Notes: generated by a model not told the origin, from the sequence alone. DNA of 64,000 nucleotides from an uncultured Brachyspira sp. (GCF_944393015.1 NZ_CALXYQ010000007.1:1-64000); one strand, 5' to 3'. Positions 46,206 to 56,106 are shown, numbered from the stretch's first letter. Made by a program: numbers and translations.

Positions 46206-49200
46206 TTAATTATTGTTCATAGTACCTAAATACTGCATTATCTGAAGTCTTCTGCTTTCAACATCTTTATTCAAATTAGCTACAACATCATTACTAGCAG
46301 CTAAAGGCGACATTATTCTTCTGAAATCATTATAAATATTTAATGCCTCTATAATTTTATTTTGTTCTATATATATATGACCTATAGCATATAAAGCAAA
46401 TGCTCCGTCTTGAGTAAGCTCATTAGTATATTTTGAATATGTGCTTATAGCTTGATCATACATTTTATTGTTGAGATAAATATTAGCTAAATCGAACTCT
46501 AAGCCTCTTCTCTCATCTCTAGTTAAATCAGGCATTCTTAAAGTATCATTCAATATGCTTATAGAACTTGCTGTATCACCCAAATTAGCATAAAGTATTG
46601 ATATATCTTTATTAACACCTATTATATGTTCTTTGCTTCTAGCTCTCTTCTTGGCTTCTAATTTAGCCCATAAAGTTTCTTCTATATCCTGTCTGTTTTG
46701 ATATATATAATTAGCATAAGAAGAATAGCTTTCAAAAGTATCTTCTTTCATAGCCTGAGCTTTAAGATTATCAGCCTGCTGTCTTGTAGTTTTTAGCTGA
46801 GCATCTATTCTGCCAATAAATTGTTTTATTTGCTGATAAGTTTGATTCTGCTCTCTTGCAGCATCTCCCATATCTTTTCCTCTATGGAAAGTTTTTTCTG
46901 CTCTTTCAAGAGTTTCTTTAGCTTTATTTAAATATTCTGACTCTTTATCATAAGGAGTATCTTTTGAACGTGCTAAATATTCATAAGAAGCAGCTAAATT
47001 GAAATAAGCAGGATAAATAAGTTTTTCTAACTTTATAAGCTCTTCAAACATTAAAGCCGCTCTTTCATAATTGCCGTCCATAATAGCCTGATTTCCTACA
47101 GCAAAATATACATTGGACATATCAAAGCCTATTGTAAGCATTCTGTCTTCTTCTTGTTTCTTTAAATCCTGAAACTCTGCTATTTTTTGATTAGCTTCTA
47201 TCCTAGTGATACCATTTTTAGCAACATCGCCATTACCCATAAAGCCTAGCAATTTCTGATAAGTTTTTATTCTTCTATTATATAAATCTATTCTAGCTAA
47301 AGAATAAGAACTAACGAATATCTCTCTTGTTAGGAAGTCATAATGTGATATTTCTTCAGCAGTTCCCTGCATAGTATAGCTGTTCCAATAATCCTCTTCT
47401 GTTTTGAATTGAGGGAAAGGAAGTTCATACATTTTTACGAAAGTTATCTCTTCATTTCCGTCATATATATTTTTTCTTGCAACCGAAATTAAACCTTCAT
47501 CTAATAATGCATTTAAGTCCGCTGCTATTTTTTCATTCTCATAATCTCTTTTTAAATGCTCTTTAGCAATATCTTTATAGTCATTAACAGTAAGAACTTT
47601 AAAGAACTCTAATTCATCAACTAAAGCATATTTAATAGGCTGAACTTTGAATACCAAACCATAAGCTTTGAAATAATAATCTCCAAGCCTGTAAAGTCCG
47701 TCCCTTCTCCAAGCCATATAATAAGGTCTGCCTGATTCTATAAAGTCTTTATCAACAGCATCGCTAATATCTCCAAGCCATCTGCCGTCTGTTTTCATAA
47801 GGTTACCGTATATTCTTTCAAATACATTACCTTTCTGGTCATATATTTTCAAATCCGGTCTTCTTCTTTCTACCATAGTATAATATACAAGTCCGAATAC
47901 CTGGTTATCTCCTCCCTCTGTGGCAAATATTGCATTATCAGGAAGTGAGTTCATCATATTGTATGAATAGTCATGGTTACTAAAGTCTTTTGAGTTATTG
48001 TTACGGCTTAAATTCATAACGAATATAGGTATCATTATAATAAGTATCGCAGCAAGTGATATAGCATGATAAGGCTTTAATGCAGTATCAGCAGTTTCTT
48101 CTGAAGGCTTTTTCAATATATTTTTTATATTAGTATTGAAATATTCCATATACCACTGAATACCGAAACCTATTATTACAAGCATATATAAAGTTGCTGG
48201 TAAGAAGAAAACTTCAACAAATGATAAAGTTCTTACACTTGGAGGAGGATTAGTATATGCCATTAAAGATACGGCAAAACTCAAAAGTCCGAATACTGAG
48301 AATATACCTATAAACTTATTTTTCTTGAATATCTGGAATAATCCGGGTATTAAGAATAATAAGCCTAATACTGTTAATTGAGTTTTGAATATATTTATTA
48401 AAGCAGACACCTGTTCTGGATGAAGTATGAAGGCTGCAGCAATATCATTTCCTGAAGCTCCATACTGTTTTCTATGTATCATACTAAATAAATAGCTTAA
48501 ATTCTCCCAGCCTGAAGGTTCATTTAATTGTCCCCAGTTTAGAGGAGGCAATGCTCTAGCTCTTATAGGCATGTAAGCATATATCATAACGCCTACTGCA
48601 AGCATTAAAAGCATTTTATAATATGATATTGATATTCCTGTGATAAAGTCATTATCATTATTGAATTTATCTATTTTGCATAAGAAATATCTATATACTA
48701 AGCACCAAACAACTACTAAAAATAAAGGCCAGAATACTAAGAACATACCTTTATATAAAGTAGGATAGAATGGAGCTTTTAAATTCTGTATCATATCAGG
48801 TCTTAAATAAGAACCATTAGCAAGTGCTGTAAATATATCGCTCATTATATTCATATCAGCGAAAGGCTTGAATATTATAGAGAATATTGAATCATTTGAA
48901 GCTACTCCCGGAGGGAAATATAAATAAGCCTCATAATTCATAATAAATCTATAGTATCCGAAACCGCCTATAAATAACAACACTAAAAATACAAATATCG
49001 ATATAAATGAAGTTTCTATATGATTAATATATCTATCTTTATGTACCAAAAATAAAACAACGGCTATAAACAAAAGAGGAGCAAAAGCGAAAGGCAAAGT
49101 TACATGGTGATTTGCAAGTGCCACACCATACAAAAAGCCGAAAGCCATTAAATATTTATTTCCATAATAAGGTACTTCATCATTGGCATGCTTCCATACA

Positions 49201-49937
49201 TTTTCAAACCAGTAAACAAGTATTAAAAGCATAGAAGCTATTTGAAGTATATTCAAGCTGTAAACTTCTGCCATTGTAGCCTGTGCCCACATATTATCAG
49301 ATATAGCAAAAGCAATGCTCGCAAAAAGTGCAGGTATCTGTACTATAGGAGAGAATCCTCTTTCAACTCTATTTTGTCCTAATACTTTTACCATAATAAG
49401 ATAGAAGAAAATCATCGCTATTGCAGCACAAGTACCGGAAAATAAATTTGTTCTCCAAGCAATATTTCCAAAAGGTATATAAGTAAATAATTTGGACATC
49501 AAAGTATAGAAAGGATATCCCGGAGCATGCCCTACTCCCAAGAAGTAAGCAGCGGTTGTAAGCTCTCCGTTATCACCTGCTGAAAGTGAAGGAGTTAATG
49601 TAAATAAATACAAAAAGAATGTGAAAAGAAAAGCAGCAGCAGCAAATATAGCATCTATTTTTGAAAGATGATAAGGCTTTATTTCATATCTTTTGTAAAT
49701 AGGTTCTTGATTTTCTTTCTTAGAGAAAAATTTAGAAAGTATATTTCCGCCGTTTTCTTTATTTACTTTTTCTTTCTTATTAGTTTTTGTATTATTTTTT
49801 TGACTATTTTGCAGATTATTAATATATTCTTCTATTAACTCTCTGTCTTTTTCTAATTTTTTTGTAAGCTCATCAATGCTTTTATTTTTATAATTAGCTT
49901 TGATGTACTCTTTTTCCAGATGCGAAAGTTTTGCCAT
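46206..49937 (-). CDS. DUF2723 (GT-C fold) membrane protein with C-terminal TPRs
   Basis: 1243-aa protein. A Lys-rich, coiled N-terminus (1-70) precedes about a dozen membrane segments (about 95-660). The DUF2723 signature TLTPSLSAGDNGELTTAAYFLGVGHAPGYPFY (about 110-140), with the acidic GD-GE pair, marks a GT-C-like glycosyltransferase of the protein O-mannosyltransferase-related group. The large soluble C-terminal half (about 700-1240) contains coiled coil and TPR units (YERAALMFEELIKLEKLIYPAYFNLAASYEYL, MYDQAISTYSKYTNELTQDGAFALYAIGHIYIEQ). Family knowledge suggests transfer of lipid-linked sugars to exported proteins; this is inference. GAGGA lies about 9 nt before the ATG. Single-gene unit. 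Confidence 0.85.
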   Translation of the reverse strand: MAKLSHLEKEYIKANYKNKSIDELTKKLEKDRELIEEYINNLQNSQKNNTKTNKKEKVNKENGGNILSKFFSKKENQEPIYKRYEIKPYHLSKIDAIFAAAAFLFTFFLYLFTLTPSLSAGDNGELTTAAYFLGVGHAPGYPFYTLMSKLFTYIPFGNIAWRTNLFSGTCAAIAMIFFYLIMVKVLGQNRVERGFSPIVQIPALFASIAFAISDNMWAQATMAEVYSLNILQIASMLLILVYWFENVWKHANDEVPYYGNKYLMAFGFLYGVALANHHVTLPFAFAPLLFIAVVLFLVHKDRYINHIETSFISIFVFLVLLFIGGFGYYRFIMNYEAYLYFPPGVASNDSIFSIIFKPFADMNIMSDIFTALANGSYLRPDMIQNLKAPFYPTLYKGMFLVFWPLFLVVVWCLVYRYFLCKIDKFNNDNDFITGISISYYKMLLMLAVGVMIYAYMPIRARALPPLNWGQLNEPSGWENLSYLFSMIHRKQYGASGNDIAAAFILHPEQVSALINIFKTQLTVLGLLFLIPGLFQIFKKNKFIGIFSVFGLLSFAVSLMAYTNPPPSVRTLSFVEVFFLPATLYMLVIIGFGIQWYMEYFNTNIKNILKKPSEETADTALKPYHAISLAAILIIMIPIFVMNLSRNNNSKDFSNHDYSYNMMNSLPDNAIFATEGGDNQVFGLVYYTMVERRRPDLKIYDQKGNVFERIYGNLMKTDGRWLGDISDAVDKDFIESGRPYYMAWRRDGLYRLGDYYFKAYGLVFKVQPIKYALVDELEFFKVLTVNDYKDIAKEHLKRDYENEKIAADLNALLDEGLISVARKNIYDGNEEITFVKMYELPFPQFKTEEDYWNSYTMQGTAEEISHYDFLTREIFVSSYSLARIDLYNRRIKTYQKLLGFMGNGDVAKNGITRIEANQKIAEFQDLKKQEEDRMLTIGFDMSNVYFAVGNQAIMDGNYERAALMFEELIKLEKLIYPAYFNLAASYEYLARSKDTPYDKESEYLNKAKETLERAEKTFHRGKDMGDAAREQNQTYQQIKQFIGRIDAQLKTTRQQADNLKAQAMKEDTFESYSSYANYIYQNRQDIEETLWAKLEAKKRARSKEHIIGVNKDISILYANLGDTASSISILNDTLRMPDLTRDERRGLEFDLANIYLNNKMYDQAISTYSKYTNELTQDGAFALYAIGHIYIEQNKIIEALNIYNDFRRIMSPLAASNDVVANLNKDVESRRLQIMQYLGTMNNN

Positions 49938-50262
49938 TTAGTTATTTCCTCTTTTATTATAAATAGTTTTACATTATTTATTATATTTTGGATTATATGC
50001 GGCATAGAATTTATTTAAAATTGTACTTTTTCCCGCCGCAAAAAGTACCAAAAAGTGCAAAATTTGTATTATATTGAAGAACTTTACATAATATTTAAAA
50101 TTCTTTAATATTACAAATATAATCAAATATTATATAATAAAATCGCTTATTATTCAAGGATGTAAAAAATATATTTTTATCTCAATTATCTTTTAGTATT
50201 GAAATAATACTTGTTTTAAATTATAGTAAAACTATATTTATCAGTTATATTCAGGAAATAAA
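49938..50262. repeat. Intergenic gap with a family A fragment
   Basis: At 50020-50060 the hairpin GTACTTTTT-CCCGCCGC-AAAAAGTAC is followed by AAAAAGTGCAAA, matching the interior of family A copy A4 (AAAAAGAACCAAAAAGTGCAAG). No element ends are found, so this is a remnant. The remaining AT-rich DNA holds nothing else I can identify. Confidence 0.5.
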
Positions 50263-50748
50263 ATGAACTTCTTAAAAACGAATAGATTAACTATTATACT
50301 AATATTCATTATAATTTCTTATATATTTTATAATGAATTTATAAAAAATAATACCAATAAAGAAATTAACATTTATAATTTAAATTATATAGTAGAAGAT
50401 AACTATATAATAGAATATAATTATAATACAGACTCTGATATTGAATATCAAGACATAAGAAGATACAGAAGTGATGTTGATCTTGACCTTGAAGAAGATA
50501 GAGTATTTATTATGTTCATAGGTTCTCTGATCATAGGTTTTTTACTTAGTTTTATATTATTATCAAAAAATAGATTACCTAAAAAAGAATTAATTGCTGC
50601 CAAAATAATACTCATTGTATTTGTTATAATTACAGGGCTAATTATTTTTATAAATTATGAGAATATAAAAAACATATTGGAGTATTTATCTTTACCTATA
50701 GGTTTTATAATAGGCTTTGTATTGGCAAAATTAATATTTAAAAAATAA
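50263..50748 (+). CDS. Small membrane protein, paralogue of the 54105 gene
   Basis: 161-aa protein with an N-terminal membrane segment (about 9-24), an acidic, Tyr/Asn-rich loop (about 25-80; NYIVEDNYIIEYNY..., EYQDIRRYRSD) and three C-terminal membrane segments. The gene at 54105 has the same plan and shared features (IYN-NYI, I-x-x-x-EIRR/DIRR before the membrane part), so they are paralogues. Function unknown. CAGGAAATAAA precedes the ATG. Confidence 0.7.
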   Translation: MNFLKTNRLTIILIFIIISYIFYNEFIKNNTNKEINIYNLNYIVEDNYIIEYNYNTDSDIEYQDIRRYRSDVDLDLEEDRVFIMFIGSLIIGFLLSFILLSKNRLPKKELIAAKIILIVFVIITGLIIFINYENIKNILEYLSLPIGFIIGFVLAKLIFKK

Positions 50749-50779
50749 TATATTTACTTAAATTAAACTTTATTTTAAT

Positions 50780-50982
50780 TACCGCCCTTTAAGATTTGTA
50801 AGCCTATTTTTTATTAATAATCTTTATCTGTATTTAAAAGTTACATTTATAATTTTTAACCCCCGCCCAATTTTTTTTAAATTTATTATTCTATTACCGC
50901 ACGCAGAATTAAACTAAAAATATATATTTATTTATAATTCAAATTTTATCATTCTTTAAATTTCATTTACCATGTGTTAAAT
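50780..50982 (+). repeat. Family B repeat, copy B7 (decayed, right arms lost)
   Basis: Outer TACCGCCCTTTAAG, middle ACCCCCGCCCAA (50859-50870), inner TACCGCACGCAGAATT (50895-50910) and TTACCATGTGTTAAAT (50967-50982). The right inner block has changed to CATGTG and the right middle and outer blocks are unrecognisable. Confidence 0.6.
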
Positions 50983-51144
50983 CTAATCAAAGCCTAATAT
51001 ATATTATAATTAATCTTTCAGATAAATATAAAATACAATTTCATAAATAATAACAAAAAAGTAACTATATATTGAAAAATCAAACTATTAAAATATATTT
51101 TTATACTTTTTTATACATAAATATATTTTTATAGTAAATAAACA

Positions 51145-51173
51145 TTGACAAAAAATAAAACTCATAGTACTTT
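51145..51173 (+). promoter_or_regulatory. Promoter of the lipoprotein-barrel operon
   Basis: TTGACA (51145-51150), 17-nt spacer, TACTTT (51168-51173), about 32 nt before ATG 51205. The -10 is weak. Confidence 0.45.
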
Positions 51174-51204
51174 TTTTACAAAATATTATTTAAGAGGTTA
51201 TAAA

Positions 51205-52439
51205 ATGAAAAAAATTATTTATTTATGGTATTTTTGACAATTGTCAATTTTTGGGGATGTGCTAAAAATAACAATGTTACTGCTCCTTCTTCAAGTATTA
51301 AAAAAACTGAAATTTCGTTTTCATATTTAGATGATCAATATCAAATTTCAGAAAATAAAACCGATAATATTCTCATGAAAACAAAAGATATAGCAGAAAA
51401 TTTTTCTTTAATATCAAAAAAAACAGGAGAAAACGAATATACTGCTATAATAACTGATGAACAAAATAATATATCTGTTGCTATGGTATATAAAGATAAT
51501 AAAGAATTTCCAGATCATATTTCTTTTTCTAAAGATGATAATTTAATTAGAGGTACAGCTTCAGATCATGTTAATGGGGCATTTGATGTATTGTGGAGTA
51601 TGAATGGTATAGAAGAAGTTTTTTATAATATTAAATTATCTGATGATATATATAATTATAATAATATTTCTTCTTTAGATTCAAAAGAAAATTATCAGGC
51701 TAAAACTCTAATTATAAGTTTAAAAATATGGGATGCTATTAATAATTATGTTCAGGATAGTAATAATCAGCCTAAAGGAAGATTTTTCTTTTTTATTTTT
51801 GGAGTAATAGCAGCAGTTGCCGCAGTAACAGCTGCAACAGTAGCCGTATTCGTTACGGCATTAGTAGTAACAGCTGTAGTATTAACTATAGGAGCAATAG
51901 TATCTACTCCAGTTGTTCCGCCAGCAATAAAACCAAATCCTGAAAACCCTACTTCATATCCTGATATTTCTACTTTTAATGTATTATATAATGGGGAAAA
52001 AATAGATAATAATACTACATTTACAATAGATTATGATACAGGAGAGATAAATGTGAGAAAATCAGTTATGTTAAATCCTGAGTATTATAAGAATGCAAGA
52101 CTAACTTTAAATCTATCTCATTCTGGGGCTAAAAACTCTAATAATGAATTAGAAGTTTTTGTAAAAATGGATGGAAATCATGGAGATCCTATTTCATTAA
52201 TAAATGCTTATTATAAATTTTCATTAAATGGTACATCAGGAGTTATAGAAAGCTATGATAAGAGTATTTACCAAACAATAGATTTAAAAGCAGGTGAAAG
52301 TAATTTTATGACATTAAATATAGATAAGATAAATAAAACTCCAGATAATCTTAATAATGTGGTTTTAGATTTAATATTTAAAAATAATATAAAAATTTTT
52401 GGAAGAATGGGAAATAAATTTACTTTGCAAATAAATTAA
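51205..52439 (+). pseudogene. Putative lipoprotein, out of frame at an A7 run after the start codon
   Basis: The start with a Shine-Dalgarno (AAGAGG, about 8 nt before ATG 51205) reads only ten codons because of a frame change at the seven As of 51208-51214. With eight As the frame gives MKKNYLFMVFLTIVNFWGC, a normal lipoprotein signal, and continues for about 400 residues. Without that, translation would need ATG 51225, which has no ribosome binding site and lacks the basic N-terminus. The protein has a hydrophobic Ala/Val stretch (about 190-225) and beta-rich flanks; the family is not recognised. It is 9 nt upstream of the barrel gene 52449, whose paralogue at 25027 lacks this partner. Confidence 0.65.
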
Positions 52440-52448
52440 GGAATAGTT

Positions 52449-53285
52449 ATGAAATTTTTATTATCTGCTATATTAATTTTATTTAATATTAATATTTTAT
52501 ATCCAATAAGTTTTTCTCCTGAAATCGGCATATTTATGAATATAGGGGCTTCAAAAATTTTTACTAAAACAGATGTGGGATTAAAAAAATCAGATAAATC
52601 TTATTATCAATTTGGAATATACAGTGCATATTATGATACTATAAAAGGCGATATCTTTTTAGATTTTGAAGCTGTTTTGCAATTAGGTGCAAAATATAAT
52701 ATTAATAATAATATTGTTACTGGCTTAACTTCCCTTTTAGAAATAGGATATAGTCCTTATATAATAAGCACAAAATATGAAGGTGAAAGCGGAATTAATA
52801 ACTATATTTATACTGATAGAGTTATTCTTTATAGTTTAGTTTTAGGAGTATTAGAAAAAATAGTTTTTAATAACTTCTCTATAGGAATAGGGGGAGGATT
52901 GCTTATTCCTATAGCAGGCTTAGGAACTTCTAATAATATAGAATATGATAATAATTCATTAGTTATTCCATCAAAAAATAAATTAAGTTACTATGATATA
53001 AAAAGACTATTTAAAGTTCCTGTTGCTCCGTATATAAAGATAACTGCCGAATATGCATTCAAGCCTTATAAAATGGATAATGCTGAAATGGATTTTGTAC
53101 TTGGAGCATATTTAAGTTATAACTTTGGTATGCAGTATGATGTTTCTATATTAAATGAATATACACCACAGCAAACTATACCTCCGACTATAGGACTTTT
53201 TAAAGGTGATATATATCATAAATATGATTATTCCAATTTGGATTTTGGGTTTACATTGGGTGTTTCTTTTAGAGCTTTAGAATAA
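52449..53285 (+). CDS. Outer-membrane beta-barrel-like protein, paralogue of the 25027 gene
   Basis: 278-aa exported protein, start MKFLLSAILILFNINILYPI, same length and motifs as the gene at 25027 (GYSPYIISTKYEGES, KIVFNNFSIGIGGG, VPVAPYIKITAEYAFKPYKMDNAEMDFVLGAY, FGFTLGVSFRALE). Differences concentrate in presumed loops (about 40-60, 175-190 and 235-250), as expected for surface-exposed segments. AAGGA lies 6 nt before the ATG. The copy is followed by the same terminator and the same first bases of a family B element as its paralogue. Confidence 0.82.
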   Translation: MKFLLSAILILFNINILYPISFSPEIGIFMNIGASKIFTKTDVGLKKSDKSYYQFGIYSAYYDTIKGDIFLDFEAVLQLGAKYNINNNIVTGLTSLLEIGYSPYIISTKYEGESGINNYIYTDRVILYSLVLGVLEKIVFNNFSIGIGGGLLIPIAGLGTSNNIEYDNNSLVIPSKNKLSYYDIKRLFKVPVAPYIKITAEYAFKPYKMDNAEMDFVLGAYLSYNFGMQYDVSILNEYTPQQTIPPTIGLFKGDIYHKYDYSNLDFGFTLGVSFRALE

Positions 53286-53298
53286 TTTGATATTTGAT

Positions 53299-53337
53299 AA
53301 AAACCGTTATGATAGTAAATATATCATGGCGGTTTTT
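53299..53337 (+). terminator. Terminator of second barrel gene
   Basis: AAAAACCGTTATGATA with TATCATGGCGGTTTTT, identical to the hairpin after the paralogue at 25880-25918. Confidence 0.85.
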
Positions 53338-53350
53338 AATTTTATTCTAA

Positions 53351-53398
53351 TTCCCCGCCCTTTAGAATTGTTAATCTGTTTTGCTATTAAACTTTATT
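53351..53398 (+). repeat. Family B left-end fragment (B8a)
   Basis: ATTCCCCGCCCTTTAGAATT matches the left outer block of full B copies and occupies the same place after the barrel-gene terminator as B4 does at 25933. It is cut off by family A copy A4. Confidence 0.65.
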
Positions 53399-53714
53399 TA
53401 TATACTGAAAATTTTTAAGTTTATCAATTTTTTTATTGTTCTTTTTCCCGCCGCAAAAAGAACCAAAAAGTGCAAGTATAAAATTAGTACTAAATCATAC
53501 TAAAGTTGTCTTACATTTAAGATAATTTATTAAATTTAAGATACAATATAGCCTTTCGCGAAGCGTATCCGAGTTTATCGAGGATATAGCTTCTTTGGGG
53601 CACGCCAAAGGCACTTCCTTCGGTCGCAAAAGAAGTGGGGTATGGGGCAAAGCCCCATATATAAAAACAAAAATATAAATTTATTTTTGACAAAGGATAA
53701 TTGTTTAGGTATAT
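53399..53714 (+). mobile_element. Family A MITE-like element, copy A4
   Basis: About 316 bp. Left end TATATACTGAAAATTTTTAA then GTTTATCAA; right end TTGACAAAGGATAATTGTTT (53688-53707) AGGTATATA, a different inner sequence but the same TTGACA-N17-TATATA. Inside: TTCTTTTTCCCGCCGCAAAAAGAA hairpin, TTCGCGAAGCGTATCCGAG (about 53556-53574) and a TATGGGGCAAAGCCCCATA palindrome (about 53641-53659). It lies inside family B DNA, so the insertion is a nested one. Confidence 0.78.
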
Positions 53715-53739
53715 ATTAAAATTTTTGTTATCTTTTCAG

Positions 53740-53980
53740 CACCCGCCCTAGCTTTATTTAAAATTCAAAATTTACTAACCGCACGGTGAATAAAATTTTA
53801 TAGTTAATAAGATTTGAATTATAATCAAATTTATATTTTTAGCTTTGTTCTGCGTGCGTAGAAATACGCTACAAATTTAAAAAAATCTTGGGTGGGCAGC
53901 TAAAATGACAGATAATATTAAAAAGAAAAACAATACAAAAATGACAGTGATAATAAAAAGCCTAAAGTGTGGGCAAATGT
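53740..53980 (-). repeat. Family B repeat, copy B8b, reverse orientation
   Basis: Read on the minus strand: outer GCCCACACTTTAGG, middle GCTGCCCACCCAAG, inner TACGCACGCAGAACAAA and TTCACCGTGCGGTT, then right middle AGGGCGGGTGCTG. The core order identifies the orientation; its ends best match copy B6 in reverse. Confidence 0.65.
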
Positions 53981-54104
53981 AATTAAATTTTAAAACTTAT
54001 TTTAATAATACATTATATAGGTACTAACAAATAACTTGAAATAAAAATCAATTTATGATAAAAATGTATTAATTTGCTATAAGCATTTTTTTAAAGAGGT
54101 TTAT

Positions 54105-54683
54105 ATGAAGATTAGTATATTAGTGGTTGTAGTGATTATTATTTCTTTTATATTCTATACTGAAATGACAAAACATAATTATCATGTATCTAATACAATA
54201 GAAGAAAATGAAGAAAATAACATTTATAATGGAAACTATATAATAAGTAATAATGATATTATTTTAGAAAATAGTTATGATTTTAATAGTAGTATAGAAA
54301 CTAAAGAAATTCGCCGCAACTACTTCAGATGGAGAGATAGAGAGCATCCTAACGTAGATTTTGAAGAGGATTCAAAAGATTTATATGTTAGATTAATAAT
54401 AATATTTACGATGGGATGTGCTATTATAGGTGTTTTAATAGAGATAATCTTTTTTAGAAACTACTCTTATAAGTTTTATACTATTGTACTTGCAGTAATT
54501 CTTGTAATAAGTTCAGTTATTATTTATAAAATACATGAAAACTTAGCTATTTTTAATATGGCTGGAAGTACAGAAAGCATACTAGAATTATTAGCCTTCT
54601 TTTGCGGCGGTGTAATATCATTTGTAGGATTGTCAATTAGTAAATACCTTAGGGATAAGGATAATAAAAAAAATAATGAATAA
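54105..54683 (+). CDS. Small membrane protein, paralogue of the 50263 gene
   Basis: 192-aa protein with an N-terminal membrane segment, an acidic Asn/Tyr-rich loop (NIYNGNYIISNNDIILENSYDF, then ETKEIRRNYFRWRDRE) and three C-terminal membrane segments, ending in a charged tail. Same architecture as the 161-aa gene at 50263. AAAGAGGTTTAT leads to the ATG. Function unknown. Confidence 0.7.
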   Translation: MKISILVVVVIIISFIFYTEMTKHNYHVSNTIEENEENNIYNGNYIISNNDIILENSYDFNSSIETKEIRRNYFRWRDREHPNVDFEEDSKDLYVRLIIIFTMGCAIIGVLIEIIFFRNYSYKFYTIVLAVILVISSVIIYKIHENLAIFNMAGSTESILELLAFFCGGVISFVGLSISKYLRDKDNKKNNE

Positions 54684-54940
54684 TTATAAAGATTTAACGC
54701 TTGTGTGACTAATGCAGAAATTTTTGTTAGATTCATTTTGTGTGTGCATAAAAAATTATAAAAATATAGAAGTTGATAAAATTAATTAAATATACAAAAT
54801 TAATAGATTATATTTTTTGTCCTTATATTTTTTATTGTGTCTGTTTTCAATACTAATCCATAATTAATTGAAATTAGTTTATTTATACTGAAGAAAATAT
54901 ATATATGCCACCAAGCGAATATTAAAATTACAACTTCACT

Positions 54941-55136
54941 CAACGCACGTTTAGCCGATTTATTGATATAGTTCAATTTGTATTTATAATTTATTATTCA
55001 TAATATTGTTCAGCGTGCGGGCAGAAGCAATAAATTTAAATAATACTTGGGCGGGGGTTTTTAATATCTGTTATAACTAAAAGACAAATATATACTATAA
55101 CTGCAAAATAAAACTTTAAAGAATAAAGGGAGGGAA
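54941..55136 (-). repeat. Family B repeat, copy B9, reverse orientation, truncated
   Basis: Minus strand: outer CCCTCCCTTTATTC, middle CCCCCGCCCAAGTATT, inner CCCGCACGCTGAACAA and TAAACGTGCGTTGAG. The distal middle and outer blocks are missing. It closely parallels copy B1 (GCCCAAGTGTTATTTAAA...CCGCACGCTGAA). Confidence 0.65.
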
Positions 55137-55159
55137 TTAGAATAAAGCAAAAATATATT

Positions 55160-55188
55160 TTGACATTTATTAGTTATTTCATTATAAT
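55160..55188 (+). promoter_or_regulatory. Consensus sigma-70 promoter of the second Rpn nuclease gene
   Basis: TTGACA (55160-55165), 17-nt spacer, TATAAT (55183-55188), both perfect; ATG 55195 begins 6 nt after the -10, so the transcript is predicted to start at the start codon. Confidence 0.8.
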
Positions 55189-55194
55189 AGTATT

Positions 55195-56049
55195 ATGAGT
55201 GAAAAATATTTTAATGTATTGAATGATTATTTTATGCGTTATATGTTTGCTAAAGAAGGACATGAGCATATATTAAAAAATCTTATTAATTCTGTTAGAA
55301 TAGACTCTAATCAAGAACCTTTTGAACATATAGAAGTACTTAATACTTTTAATTTAAAAGAAAATGTATTTGATAAAGAATCAATAGCAGATGTTAAGGC
55401 AAAAACAAAATCAGGTGAAACTATCATTATAGAAATACAGAGAATAGGTAATCAATCATTTATATATAGAAGTTTATATTATTGGGCTAAAAATTATTTT
55501 ACAAATTTAAAATCTAAGGATATATATTCAGATTTAACACCTGTAATAAGTATTAATATTCTTGATTTTAATTTGATAAAAGGTATAGATAAGCCTCATA
55601 GCTGTTATTTTATTAAAGAGTTAGAAACTAATCATATATTAACTAATCATTTAGAGCTTCATTTTCTAGAGCTTAGGAAATTTAGTAATTCTTATAATTT
55701 ATATGAAGGTTTATCAGATTGGTTTGAGTTTTTAAATTCGAAAGATAAATTGGAGGATACTATGGAAATATTAGTAAAGAAAAATCCTATAATGAAAGAA
55801 GTATATGAAGAATATAATAAATTTGTAAAGAGTAATGATTTATATAATGGTTACAGTAATTATGAAAGAGATTACTTTAATGTTTTAATGCTTAATGAAG
55901 AGCGTATAAAGGGTATAGAGGAAGGAATACAAAAAGGTATAGAACAAGAAAAATATTCTCTAGCTAGAAATATGAAAAAAGAAAATATGGATATTAAACT
56001 TATAAGCAAACTAACAGGATTAGATGTTAAAGAAATAGAAAAATTGTAA
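55195..56049 (+). CDS. Rpn-family PD-(D/E)XK nuclease, second copy
   Basis: 284-aa paralogue of the gene at 16699: NDYFMRYMF, KESIADVKAKTKSGETIIIEIQ (nuclease core, about 62-83), RSLYYWAKNYF, HSCYFIKELE and the C-terminal IQKGIEQE...LISKLTGLDVKEIEKL tail. The start cannot be moved inward without losing the conserved opening, and no Shine-Dalgarno is present; the promoter spacing suggests a leaderless mRNA, as for the other copy. DNA nicking/recombination activity is family knowledge. Confidence 0.88.
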   Translation: MSEKYFNVLNDYFMRYMFAKEGHEHILKNLINSVRIDSNQEPFEHIEVLNTFNLKENVFDKESIADVKAKTKSGETIIIEIQRIGNQSFIYRSLYYWAKNYFTNLKSKDIYSDLTPVISINILDFNLIKGIDKPHSCYFIKELETNHILTNHLELHFLELRKFSNSYNLYEGLSDWFEFLNSKDKLEDTMEILVKKNPIMKEVYEEYNKFVKSNDLYNGYSNYERDYFNVLMLNEERIKGIEEGIQKGIEQEKYSLARNMKKENMDIKLISKLTGLDVKEIEKL

Positions 56050-56106
56050 ATTTAAGCATAGTAAACTAATTATAAAAAATGGCTAAATTAAAATTATTAA
56101 AATACC

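Noticed and set aside
53740-53980. Inversion of the core of a family B element between CGCACG and CGTGCG
   Set aside because: The inner arms appear swapped compared with other copies, which first suggested an invertible segment. Reading the whole copy on the minus strand restores the normal order including the middle and outer blocks, so the entire element is simply in reverse orientation.
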